Shown in pieces: positions 7,640 through 15,613 of a DNA stretch of 64,000 nucleotides; position 1 is the stretch's first letter, and each line of letters starts with the position of its first letter. Under the pieces are notes generated by a model. That model did no database searches and was not told where the DNA came from. It saw nothing but the letters and a program-made list of their open reading frames with translations. A program made the translations under genes and the position numbers. The stretch comes from Ch128b sp964527925 (GTDB lineage: Bacteria; Bacteroidota; Ignavibacteria; Ch128b). Where the stretch lies: the NCBI GenBank assembly GCA_964527925.1, contig CAZGQO010000002.1, forward strand, positions 1-64,000, written 5' to 3'.

Positions 7640-8199
7640 TTTTTAACTCCTTTTTTAAAAATTTATAAATGGTTAGAAATATTATCAAATGAATATATAT
7701 AAGAGTACTTTAAGTTGTTTGATGGAATTAATAAAAATTGACAATATTTCTTAACCGACCTTTGTTTTTAATTAACTGCACAAAACTCAAATTGTGATTA
7801 TTATCTTAAATCCTAAGTTTATCATTATTTTATGAGATATAGAATTCACAATTTGGCTATCTCATACGGTTAAGCTTCATATCTACCCAAAATGAAGATT
7901 TCACATAATCGTTAAGTTCAATAAATATTTCTATGGTAATTAGTTAATAGATTTTTACCAACCGATTAAAGGTACATTTCCTAACTTTAATTTTCCATTA
8001 TATAGGGATGTTAGGTTCAACATTGATCTAAAAAATCAATATAATTGGAATTAATTGAAAATTAATTTTAAAATATAAAACATATAGATACGCTTCAGAT
8101 ACGCTCCACATACGCTCTAGATACGCTTTTAATAGGTATTAACTTCCATAGAATTTCTTCTTAATTTATAAAAATCGTACGAAATTAAAGGAAATAATT
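7640..8199. other. Intergenic region with tandem 11-bp repeats, no gene seen
   Basis: About 560 bp of very AT-rich sequence without a credible reading frame. It holds the ribosome site of the small ATT-start gene at its left end, a set of four tandem 11-bp units (8087-8130), and the leader of the gene starting at 8200. The latter has AAAGGA 9 nt before its ATG. Confidence 0.5.
8087..8130. repeat. Four tandem 11-bp repeats, consensus GATACGCTNYA
   Basis: Units begin at 8087, 8098, 8109 and 8120: GATACGCTTCA, GATACGCTCCA, CATACGCTCTA, GATACGCTTTT. The conserved core ATACGCT recurs exactly once per helical turn, so protein monomers bound to each unit would lie on the same DNA face. The array lies 70 bp upstream of the start at 8200. 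Units are too short and have no spacers, so this is not a CRISPR array. An operator or recognition array for a DNA-binding protein is the likely role (inference). Confidence 0.75.
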
Positions 8200-8766
8200 A
8201 TGGCAAGAGTTAATAAACAAATACTTGGATTAATAAAAGGTTCACTTGGTGAGGTTGTCTTTAGAGAAAGAAATGGGAAAGTTTTTGTTTATTCTAAACC
8301 AGTAAAACAAAAGGTAAGTAAATCACCTTCAGCAGTTAATGCACGAAAAAAATTTGCTCTGAGAGTTTCCCTTGCTCAAATTCTAAATTCAAACAAAATT
8401 TTATTTCAGGTCTGGAACCTGTCAAAAGTAGATGCAACCAATGCATATCAAAAGATCATTAAAGTTAATACGAGCTTAAGTGAAGGAAATCATTTAACTT
8501 TATTAAATAGAATTACACCTGAGGAATTTTAATTTGAAAATTTTTTGATTCACCATGATACCAACATCATTAATATTCAATTTGATTTTAGCAACGCAGA
8601 CGAAGAATTACATAATATAAATAAGCTATTTTGTCTTATGCATTTGTGGAATGATAATGAAAAATCTTCAACTAATAACTCAACTTTTTTGAAGTTAATA
8701 CAATTTGAGATATTACCAATTAAAGAAAATTCTGTTCAAACTTTCATATTTAAATTGATGAGTTAA
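8200..8766 (+). pseudogene. DUF6266-like protein gene interrupted by an in-frame TAA
   Basis: The first part (110 aa, 8200-8532) begins MARVNKQILGLIKGSLGEVV and continues with FRERNGKVFVYSKP and NARKKFAL, a pattern seen in a small Bacteroidota family (DUF6266-like: MARxxxxILGxxxGKxGxVVxxxxxGKxxxRxxPxxx...Q...FA). A TAA at 8530-8532 ends it, but the same frame stays open for 77 more codons to TAA at 8764-8766, reading IHHDTNIINIQFDFSNADEE and so on. Family members are usually longer than 110 aa, and the second part has the FDFSN-type strands expected for the C-terminal half, so this looks like one gene of about 189 codons with a single nonsense mutation. Function unknown; the family is often near mobile or accessory DNA. 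Confidence 0.55.
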
Positions 8767-8964
8767 CAGATAATCGATTTAATAATTGTATATTATTTTT
8801 TGCTCTGGTTGGAAAAGCTGGAGATAATATAATCTGGAGTTCAACGATAAGTCGTAAGATTTTTTAAGAGTACGAACCTCTTATAATCTGAGAGACTTTC
8901 CTAATTTATTCGGGACGACCTCCTGCAAAGAATTATCCACAATTTCAAAGTAAAAACTGAAAAA

Positions 8965-8996
8965 CAAAAAAGCTCAGAGTTCAACTGAGCTTTTAC
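8965..8996 (-). terminator. Rho-independent terminator after tRNA-Asp
   Basis: On the minus strand, stem AAGCTCAG / CTGAGCTT (8-bp arms, 7-nt loop) is followed by TTTTTTG. It begins 4-8 nt after the tRNA 3' end, so it terminates the tRNA transcript. Confidence 0.85.
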
Positions 8997-8999
8997 TTG

Positions 9000-9073
9000 C
9001 GGGGCCGACGAGACTCGAACTCGCGACCTCCTGCGTGACAGGCAGGCGTTCTAACCAGCTGAACTACGACCCC
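9000..9073 (-). tRNA. tRNA-Asp (anticodon GTC)
   Basis: The minus strand folds into a full cloverleaf: acceptor GGGGTCG pairing with CGGCCCC (one G-U), D arm GTTC..GAAC-like with AGCTGGTTAGAAC, anticodon stem CCTGC / GCAGG around loop CTGTCAC (anticodon GTC), T arm with GTTCGAGTC, and discriminator G. CCA is not encoded. A terminator follows directly. Confidence 0.96.
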
Positions 9074-9183
9074 TTATTATTTTGAATATTTAATAAAGAA
9101 CTAAATCAATCTTATCAAAAAGCAATGCAATTTTAAGAAAAAATTCTTTAGTAATCAAATTCTTAGATCAACATTAATTATTC

Positions 9184-9969
9184 TTACCCAACATAACTCA
9201 AAATATAATTAACTACATCAATCAATGTCTGAACCAATGAATTCACTGCGATCACAAAGAATGCAACAACATCTTCATAAGTAATTCCTGTTAAATCGAG
9301 AATCCATTTTATTAATTGAATAAATATGCCAACACCAGCAAGGACAAGTCCAATTGCAAGTGCGTTAAATGAAATAAATGCCAGTGCTGCGAGAATATAT
9401 TTTGCAACAGAAAATCCAATCCAGAGCAGTAATGCAACGCCAAAAATTTTAATTACTATGACAATCCAATCAGAGGGTGATTTAACTTTGTTTAACTGGC
9501 CAGAAAGTCTTAGTGGAAATTCTAATTCTTTTCCATTTTTTATGATTGTATTACCATTATCATCAACAAATTTTATTGAAGGATAAACTCCATCAGTACT
9601 TCAGAGTATATTTGTTTTTTCAGCTGTGTTGGTATTAACCAATCTTAAATGTTTGTAAGAAGCAAGATTATCTTTCACAAAAGAAATTTTTAATACATTG
9701 TACTTTCGATCTTCCAAAAATCCAATCTTTAATTCAGTACCAGGATTCTCGTACAAAGTTTGAATTACTTCATGTTTATTCAAACACTTGCTGGCAATTT
9801 CCTCTTCGGTGCCTTCCAACAAATTATCGACATTTGGTCTGGTTGGACGATCATAATTACCCGTTGAATCACCAGGACTAAAAGCAGACTCACAGCTTTG
9901 TATAAATGGAGAAAGAGACAGCAAACTAATTGCTTTTAAGAAATTTCTTCTTTGTAATTTTTTATTCAT
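9184..9969 (-). pseudogene. Tat-type lipoprotein/membrane protein gene interrupted by an in-frame TGA
   Basis: ATG at 9969 is preferred (GGGGAG upstream); earlier codons overlap the trpB2 terminator. The N-terminus has a twin-arginine motif (RRNFLK) and a hydrophobic run ending in a lipobox (FIQSC). A TGA at 9601-9603 stops the first part after 122 residues, yet the frame continues for 138 codons without a break: STDGVYPSIKFVDDNGNT, then two or three membrane segments (WIVIVIKIFGVALLLWIGFS, ILAALAFISFNALAIGLVLA), ending in YILSYVG. The reading NIL-stop-STDG suggests that the TGA replaced a Trp codon. No family is recognised. It could be a true nonsense mutation, a sequencing error, or a readthrough stop. 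Confidence 0.6.
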
Positions 9970-10024
9970 TTTTATTACTCCCCTTTTTCCACTTTTATTC
10001 ACTGAGAATCTATTTGTTTCAAAA

Positions 10025-10060
10025 CAAAAAAGCCAGTCCAAAATGATCTGAACTGGCTTC
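10025..10060 (-). terminator. Rho-independent terminator after trpB2
   Basis: On the minus strand the stem AAGCCAGT / ACTGGCTT (perfect 8-bp arms) is followed by TTTTTTG. It begins 28 nt after the trpB2 stop and separates trpB2 from the next gene. Confidence 0.85.
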
Positions 10061-10087
10061 CAAATTTTCCATAACCGGAATCTAAAA

Positions 10088-11443
10088 TCACACCACTGGG
10101 AGATTTCGAAGACTTAGTTGAAGTTCTTCTTCTTGAAGTTTATTATTATTTAATCTTTGAGATAAGTAATCATCATAAGCTTGAAGATCAAAGTTACCGT
10201 GACCACTTAAATTAAATGCAATAACTTTCGATTCACCGCTATGTTTACACTTAACAGCTTCATCAATAGCAACACGGACAGCATGTGTAGATTCAGGTGC
10301 AGGAATAATTCCTTCTGTTCTGGCAAAAATCAATCCAGCTTCGAAACAATCATTTTGTTCAACAGCACGAGCTTCAATAATTCCTTTTTCCCTAAGGAAA
10401 CTCACAGTTGGAGCCATTCCATGATAACGTAATCCTCCAGCATGAATCTTTGGTGGAATAAAAGTACTTCCAAGTGTATGCATTTTAATTAATGGAGTTA
10501 AGTGAGCCGTATCTCCAAAATCATATGCATAAATTCCTTTGGTTAAACTTGGACATGCTGTGGGTTCAACTGCAATTACTTGGTAGTTTGTTTTAGATCT
10601 TAACATTTCACCAATAAATGGGAAAGTGAATCCACCAAAATTACTTCCACCACCAACACAGCCAATCAATACATCAGGTTTTTCACCGGCAAGTTCAAAC
10701 TGTTTCATTGCCTCGAGTCCTATAATACTTTGATGCAAAATCACATGATTTAAGACACTTCCAAGTGAATAGTTTGTATCTGAATTTGTCGCAGCAACTT
10801 CTACTGCTTCACTGATAGCAACTCCCAGACTTCCAGGATGTTCAGGTAATTCTTTCAGAATATTTATTCCTGAATTTGTTTGATCGCTTGGTGATGGAAT
10901 TACTTTTGCACCATAACTTTCCATCATAATTTTTCGATATGGTTTTTGATGATAACTAACCTTTACCATAAAAACTTTTATCTCAACGCCAAAAAGTGAT
11001 CCAGCAAAAGCAAGAGCTGAACCCCATTGACCCGCACCAGTCTCAGTAGTAAGTTTCTTTATTCCTTCTTTCTTGTTATAAAATACCTGTGCTATGGCAG
11101 TATTTGGTTTATGACTTCCACTGGGAGAAGTGCCTTCGTATTTATAAAAAATTTTAGCAGGTGTATCAAGATACTTTTCAAGATTATAGGCACGAACTAA
11201 TGGTGTTGGTCTCCATAATAAATATGCTTTTCTAACTTCATCAGGAATTTCGATGTATCTTTCGGTACTAACTTCCTGTAAAATCAATTCCATCGGAAAC
11301 AATGGCTTTAAATCGTCTGGAGTGATTGGATTTTTAGTTGCTGGATGAAGAACCGGCGGTAATGGTTCTGGTAAATCAGATAGAATGTTATAATAGAATT
11401 TTGGTAAATCAGATTCATTTAAAATGTATTTTTTGGATTCCAT
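10088..11443 (-). CDS. trpB2: Tryptophan synthase beta chain, TrpB2 type
   Basis: 451 aa from the ATG at 11443, which has GGAGG 5 nt upstream; the in-frame ATG 12 nt earlier overlaps that ribosome site and is less likely. TrpB2 has an N-terminal extension before the PLP fold, as here. Key elements are RPTPLVRAYNLEK, the PLP-lysine region GSHKPNTAIAQ, ETGAGQWGSALA, the phosphate-binding CVGGGSNFGG, and HAGGLRYHG. It makes L-tryptophan from indole and serine. It is the only trp biosynthesis gene here, and it is preceded by a Trp-rich leader ORF, so it is likely under tryptophan-dependent attenuation. In TrpB2 organisms a second trpB is common; this one may be an indole-salvage enzyme. Confidence 0.95.
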   Translation of the reverse strand: MESKKYILNESDLPKFYYNILSDLPEPLPPVLHPATKNPITPDDLKPLFPMELILQEVSTERYIEIPDEVRKAYLLWRPTPLVRAYNLEKYLDTPAKIFYKYEGTSPSGSHKPNTAIAQVFYNKKEGIKKLTTETGAGQWGSALAFAGSLFGVEIKVFMVKVSYHQKPYRKIMMESYGAKVIPSPSDQTNSGINILKELPEHPGSLGVAISEAVEVAATNSDTNYSLGSVLNHVILHQSIIGLEAMKQFELAGEKPDVLIGCVGGGSNFGGFTFPFIGEMLRSKTNYQVIAVEPTACPSLTKGIYAYDFGDTAHLTPLIKMHTLGSTFIPPKIHAGGLRYHGMAPTVSFLREKGIIEARAVEQNDCFEAGLIFARTEGIIPAPESTHAVRVAIDEAVKCKHSGESKVIAFNLSGHGNFDLQAYDDYLSQRLNNNKLQEEELQLSLRNLPVV

Positions 11444-11525
11444 ATAATCCTCCATTAGTTTTTGTTAATGATTAATTGAATGAATGGGATTATGTCAGAG
11501 ATGCGTTAAACGCAACAAAGATATG

Positions 11526-11609
11526 TTAGGCCTCCTGACGAGGCCACCAGAAGAAGGACCACCAGTTAATTAGTGGTTTATAAGAAGTGATAATAAGTTT
11601 GTAATTCAT
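11526..11609 (-). CDS. trpL: trp leader peptide (27 aa, four Trp codons)
   Basis: A short ORF 83 nt upstream of trpB2 reads MNYKLIITSYKPLIN then WW-SFF-WW and ends PRQEA. Four Trp codons in two adjacent pairs within eight codons would be very unlikely by chance in this AT-rich DNA, and the position in front of a Trp synthesis gene fits a classic attenuation leader. The last five codons lie inside a strong hairpin (11529-11545), so a ribosome stalled at the Trp pairs, or released at the stop, would expose or cover it differently. The ribosome site is weak (AGAAGA). Too short for ordinary gene finders. Confidence 0.82.
   Translation of the reverse strand: MNYKLIITSYKPLINWWSFFWWPRQEA
11529..11545 (-). 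promoter_or_regulatory. Hairpin overlapping the end of the trp leader ORF
   Basis: GGCCTC / GAGGCC perfect 6-bp GC-rich stem with a 5-nt loop, in a region otherwise very AT-rich. It spans the last codons of the leader peptide. No uridine run follows on the minus strand, so it is not an obvious intrinsic terminator; it may act as a pause or antiterminator element, or control the trpB2 ribosome site through alternative pairing. The upstream GGTGG-rich Trp-codon segment offers no clear competing arm by eye. Confidence 0.55.
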
Positions 11610-11959
11610 TTTCTTCTAATGGCAATTTAGAATTTTTTTAATCAGAGTCAAGACTTTGCAGTAAGATTAATAGTTTAATAAAGAATATAAATTAAAGTCA
11701 GATCATTGATCAGAATAAGCAATTAATTTAACTAGGCTTAATCATCAGAAGCAGAATAATCATGTAAAAAATAATTTTTGTTGAGATGAACTTCAATTAA
11801 AAATTTATAAAGCATAGAAATGAGAGATAAATTTATTTCAAGTTGATTGATGGATAAATAAAGTTTCTCAGAATAGATTAAAAATAATACCTTAAACCAT
11901 ATCGGGGCGATAAAATTGTAATTTCGAAATGTAGAAATTAAAAATTCATCTTGGTTGAA
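11610..11959. other. Intergenic region with likely trpL promoter and a palindrome
   Basis: About 350 bp without a gene. It should hold the trpL-trpB2 promoter. A near-palindrome, TCAGATCATTGATCAGA (11698-11714, 14 of 17 positions symmetric), is a possible operator. Nothing else is recognised. Confidence 0.35.
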
Positions 11960-13345
11960 TTACATCTCATTCAATTCAAAAGTTTTTCGAGAGATGAATT
12001 TTCCTCTTCCCTGTTCGACTTGAAGTTGATCATTTTCGATAATCACATCACCTCGCGAAATTACAATTTCAGCTTTACCAGAAACTTCTACACCTTCAAA
12101 CATGGAATAATCTATGTTCATATGATGATTAGTAACAGATATTCTTTTACTACACTCGGGATTCCAGATGACAATATCAGCATCACTACCAACCTTGATT
12201 GCGCCTTTTTTTGGATAAAGACCAAAGATTTTTGCAGGATTAACTGAATTAATTTCAACCCACCGTTTTAAATCAATTTTGTTTTGTTTAACTCCCTTAA
12301 ATGAAAGTTCGAGTCGATGTTCTATAACTGCACCACCATTTGGGATTTTTGTAAAATCATCTTTGCCCAACATTCTATCCTTAAAATTAAATGGACAATG
12401 GTCCGTTGATAAAACTTGTAAAGTATCATCCTGTAAAGCATTCCATAAAAATTCCTGATTCCATTTTTCGCGAACTGGTGGAGTGAAGACATATTTATAG
12501 GCTTCATCATTGGTTTTAGAAATATCTTCAATGCTTAAAAATAAATATTGCGGACAGGTTTCTGCGAGAACATCTTTTTTTCTTTCTCTCGCACAGAGAA
12601 TTTGCTTCATTCCTTCAAATGATGAAACATGAACTATATAAATTGGAATATCGAGCAAAGTGGCGTATGAGATTACTCTATTTATTGCTTCTGCTTCAAG
12701 AATTGGTGGCCTTGATAAAGCATGATATTTAGGAGAAATATAACCTCTTGAGAGAGCAAACTTAATTAATTCGTCAATGATAATTCCATTTTCGGCGTGA
12801 ACCATTACAAGCAAATTATACTTTTTTGCAATTTTCATTACTTCAAAAATTTCTCGGTCATTCAGCATTAATCTATCAGGATAGGCTGTAAAAATTTTAA
12901 TGCTTGCAATTCCTTGATCAACAAGAAATTTAAAATCCGAATCATCAAGAACAGACAAATCAGTAATTATCATATGAAAAGAATAATCAATGATTGATTT
13001 ATCTTCTGCTTTTTGTTGCCACTTCAAAAAAGTTTGATCGAGTTTTTCACTTTTTGATTGTGTGGGAAAATCAATAATAAAAGTTGTTCCACCAAAGGCA
13101 GCTGCAACTGTTCCAGTGTAAAAATCATCGCGCGATTTTACATCACCAGAGTAGGGCATGTCAAGATGAGTATGAACATCAATCCCGCCAGGAATTAAAT
13201 ATTTGCCTTTTGCATCAACTACTCTATCAGCATTTTTAAATATGTGTTCACCAACAGCTTCAATTTTTCCATTATCGATAAAAACATCACCAATAAATTC
13301 ATCTGGTGGAGAGATGATTAGACCATTCTTAATTAATATTGACAT
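11960..13345 (-). CDS. Dihydropyrimidinase / D-hydantoinase
   Basis: 461 aa, normal length. A cyclic amidohydrolase of the hydantoinase group: metal ligands HTHLD (His58, His60), the carboxylated lysine region IASIKIFTAYP, HAEN, HVSS, and STDHCPF near the end of the barrel. GGAVIEHRLELSF contains the substrate-loop motif typical of dihydropyrimidinases (GxxGIExRLxL), with His in place of the second Gly/Thr region, which is a small deviation. It opens cyclic ureides (dihydrouracil, hydantoins) in pyrimidine breakdown. No partner genes of that pathway are adjacent, so the physiological substrate is uncertain. A terminator 25 bp upstream isolates it from the OsmC gene. Confidence 0.9.
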   Translation of the reverse strand: MSILIKNGLIISPPDEFIGDVFIDNGKIEAVGEHIFKNADRVVDAKGKYLIPGGIDVHTHLDMPYSGDVKSRDDFYTGTVAAAFGGTTFIIDFPTQSKSEKLDQTFLKWQQKAEDKSIIDYSFHMIITDLSVLDDSDFKFLVDQGIASIKIFTAYPDRLMLNDREIFEVMKIAKKYNLLVMVHAENGIIIDELIKFALSRGYISPKYHALSRPPILEAEAINRVISYATLLDIPIYIVHVSSFEGMKQILCARERKKDVLAETCPQYLFLSIEDISKTNDEAYKYVFTPPVREKWNQEFLWNALQDDTLQVLSTDHCPFNFKDRMLGKDDFTKIPNGGAVIEHRLELSFKGVKQNKIDLKRWVEINSVNPAKIFGLYPKKGAIKVGSDADIVIWNPECSKRISVTNHHMNIDYSMFEGVEVSGKAEIVISRGDVIIENDQLQVEQGRGKFISRKTFELNEM

Positions 13346-13369
13346 TATCTAATTCCAATTTTTTTTAAG

Positions 13370-13412
13370 ATAAAAAAAAGAAGTGGCTTGAAGAAATTAT
13401 CAAGCCACTTAA
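13370..13412 (-). terminator. Rho-independent terminator after osmC / the carbohydrate operon
   Basis: Perfect 10-bp arms AAGTGGCTTG / CAAGCCACTT around a 10-nt loop, followed on the minus strand by CTTTTTTTTATC. It lies 24 bp after the OsmC stop and 25 bp before the hydantoinase start, so it ends transcription coming from the right. Confidence 0.92.
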
Positions 13413-13435
13413 CTTTAGGAGAGAACTGATAAGGG

Positions 13436-13828
13436 TTAATTCGTTTTTACAACAATTTCAGGTGGATTTTGAAGATGCTTTTTCACAGCGCAATTATCAG
13501 CAGCGTGAATTACAGCAGCTTTGTACTTTTCAGGGAAATCGGGAGGAAGAATGATTTCAATTTCAATTTTATCAAATAACCTTTTTGAATAATTGTAATT
13601 CATTCTTTGTAAAAGTTTAATTCCATCGGTTGGAATTCCACGAGTCTGACAGAAACCCAGAACATAAATTCCCGCACAAGTTCCAATCGAACCTAAAAAT
13701 AGATCAAAAGGAGCTGGTGCAGTGCCGTCACCCCCAGCCTGAACTGGTTGATCTGTTTTAATTACATTTCCGTTAAAAATTGCATCAACTTTTTTATTAC
13801 CAGAAAAAACAATTTCCATTTCAAGCAT
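13436..13828 (-). CDS. OsmC family peroxiredoxin-like protein
   Basis: 130 aa. The conserved OsmC core is visible: PAPFDLFLGSIGTCAGIYVLGFCQ with a redox cysteine (about residue 52), and NCAVKKHLQNPP with the second cysteine (about residue 113). OsmC/Ohr proteins reduce organic hydroperoxides using a Cys pair and a conserved Arg or Glu; the subgroup here (short, starting directly with EIVFSGNKKVDA) is closer to YhfA-type OsmC proteins than to Ohr. It lies 93 bp after the last ABC permease gene with no terminator between, so it may ride on that transcript. Confidence 0.85.
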   Translation of the reverse strand: MLEMEIVFSGNKKVDAIFNGNVIKTDQPVQAGGDGTAPAPFDLFLGSIGTCAGIYVLGFCQTRGIPTDGIKLLQRMNYNYSKRLFDKIEIEIILPPDFPEKYKAAVIHAADNCAVKKHLQNPPEIVVKTN

Positions 13829-13921
13829 AAAGTTTTCTTATTTTTTCAGTTTGATGCAAAAGAGATTTTAAGGTTTCAGAGGAAGGTGAGTTTACTTTTT
13901 ATGAAGATTTTTTTATATGTT

Positions 13922-14749
13922 TTACTCTTTCACACTACCAATCATAATTCCAGAGATATAATATTTCTGAACCAATGCAAAAATGATTATCACAGGAATC
14001 ACAGTAATAACTGAACCTGCCATCATCAGTTCTGTATCCTGAGTATGTTCGCCCATTAGATTTGCCAATGCAACTGGTAGAGTATACATTGATGAATCAG
14101 TCATTACGATCAAAGGCCAGAGGAAATCGTTCCATGTTCCAATGAAAGTAAAAATTCCAAGTGTAATTAAAATTGATTTTGATAAAGGCAGAATAATTCT
14201 AAAGAAGATTTTAAAGTCAGATGCACCATCAATTCTGGCAGCATCAATTAAACTATCAGGAATGGACATCATAAATTGACGGAGTAAAAATATTCCAAAA
14301 ACACTTGCCATACCAGGGATGATAATTCCAAAGTAAGTATTAATAAAACCAAGTTCTTTCAACATTAAGAAGAGTGGAAGCATTGTAACCTGAGCTGGAA
14401 CAATCATCAAGCTTAATAGAAATCTAAACAGCTTATCTTTTATTTTGAATCGTAATTTTGCAAACGCATAAGCAGCCATCGAATTAAATAATAAAGAAAT
14501 AATTGTGACTAAGATTGATATCAATAAAGAATTTACAAAATATCTTGTCATTTCCAGATTCTGGAACAAAAACACATAATGAGAAAAATCAAATTCTTCA
14601 GGAAATAATTTTGGTGGGAACTTTGCTGATTCACCTGTCTTCATTAAGGAAGCGGAAATCATCCAGACAAAAGGAAGTAATGTCCCTATAGCAATCAAAA
14701 CAGCCAGAAGATTAATCATTATTTTCTTAATAATGAATACGCTTTTCAT
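13922..14749 (-). CDS. ABC sugar permease, MalG type (CUT1 family)
   Basis: 275 aa with six predicted membrane segments. The ATPase-contact EAA loop reads SLIDAARIDGASDFKIFFRI. Length and layout match the second inner-membrane permease of carbohydrate uptake transporter family 1. It overlaps the preceding permease gene by 23 bp, so translation is coupled. With its partner and the binding protein it would import oligosaccharides, probably glucan fragments released by the upstream-encoded glycosidases. Confidence 0.93.
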   Translation of the reverse strand: MKSVFIIKKIMINLLAVLIAIGTLLPFVWMISASLMKTGESAKFPPKLFPEEFDFSHYVFLFQNLEMTRYFVNSLLISILVTIISLLFNSMAAYAFAKLRFKIKDKLFRFLLSLMIVPAQVTMLPLFLMLKELGFINTYFGIIIPGMASVFGIFLLRQFMMSIPDSLIDAARIDGASDFKIFFRIILPLSKSILITLGIFTFIGTWNDFLWPLIVMTDSSMYTLPVALANLMGEHTQDTELMMAGSVITVIPVIIIFALVQKYYISGIMIGSVKE

Positions 14750-15611
14750 ACCTTAGTTGAAATATTGTTCCAATTAAAATAATTATGAATAAGACAAACG
14801 CTATTGAAACAGAATAACCAATATTCCACCATCTGAATCCTTCCTGATACATATAAAGCACAATGCTCAGTGTTGAATTAAGCGGACCACCCTGAGTCAT
14901 TACATATGGTTCAGCAAAAAGCTGGAAATACCCGATCATAGTTATTATCGATGTGAAGAAAGTCGTTGGTGCAAGTAATGGTAAAGTAATGGATTTAAAT
15001 TTAAACCAACTTGATGCACCGTCCAGATCAGCAGCTTCATATAAATCTTTTGGAATATTTTGAAGTCCTGCAATAAACAAAATCATATTATACCCAAAAT
15101 TTTTCCAGACAGCGAGAATAATAATTGCAGGCATCGCAAATATTGGGTCACCCAACCAATCTATCGGATCAATTCCTAAAAAACTCAGAATATGATTTAT
15201 TAACCCAAATCTGGGATGGTATATGTATCTCCATACAATTGCAACAGCAACAAGAGTTGTCACAACTGGTAAGAAATAAATTGTCCTGAATATTTTTTTG
15301 AATTTTATCAGTTGAGAATTAATCAATAAAGCTGTTGACAATGAAACAAGAATAGAAAGTGGTCCGCCAACAAAGACAAAATAGAATGTATTTAAAAGTG
15401 CTTTAAAGAAAAGTTCATCTTCAAAAAGTTTAATATAATTTCCTAGAGCGATAAATCTTAATCTTCTGAAATCACCAAGTGTATAAATATCAAAATCAGT
15501 AAAGCTTATCAGAAATGCGGCTAAGACAGGAATCAAAAAGAATACAAAAATTGCTGATAATGCTGGTGCAAGAAAAATAAAAACGATCCAGAAATTACTT
15601 TTCTCTCTCAT
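14727..15611 (-). CDS. ABC sugar permease, MalF/UgpA type (CUT1 family)
   Basis: 294 aa with six membrane segments. The EAA loop reads DLYEAADLDGASSWFKFKSI. The short N-terminal region before the first helix and the lack of a large periplasmic loop place it with UgpA-like rather than E. coli MalF-like permeases. It starts 2 bp after the binding-protein stop and overlaps the next permease gene. No ABC ATPase gene is present in the operon, as is common for CUT1 systems that share a MsmX/MalK-type ATPase. Confidence 0.93.
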   Translation of the reverse strand: MREKSNFWIVFIFLAPALSAIFVFFLIPVLAAFLISFTDFDIYTLGDFRRLRFIALGNYIKLFEDELFFKALLNTFYFVFVGGPLSILVSLSTALLINSQLIKFKKIFRTIYFLPVVTTLVAVAIVWRYIYHPRFGLINHILSFLGIDPIDWLGDPIFAMPAIIILAVWKNFGYNMILFIAGLQNIPKDLYEAADLDGASSWFKFKSITLPLLAPTTFFTSIITMIGYFQLFAEPYVMTQGGPLNSTLSIVLYMYQEGFRWWNIGYSVSIAFVLFIIILIGTIFQLRYEKRIHY

Positions 15612-15613
15612 AA

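Noticed and set aside
8087..8130. Possible CRISPR array
   Set aside because: Units are 11 bp, directly abutting, with no spacers. No array with 25-40 bp repeats was seen anywhere in the window, including the intervals next to cas6.
9326..9586. Plus-strand 86-codon frame
   Set aside because: It is antisense to the membrane-protein part of the interrupted Tat lipoprotein gene, which shows convincing membrane segments.
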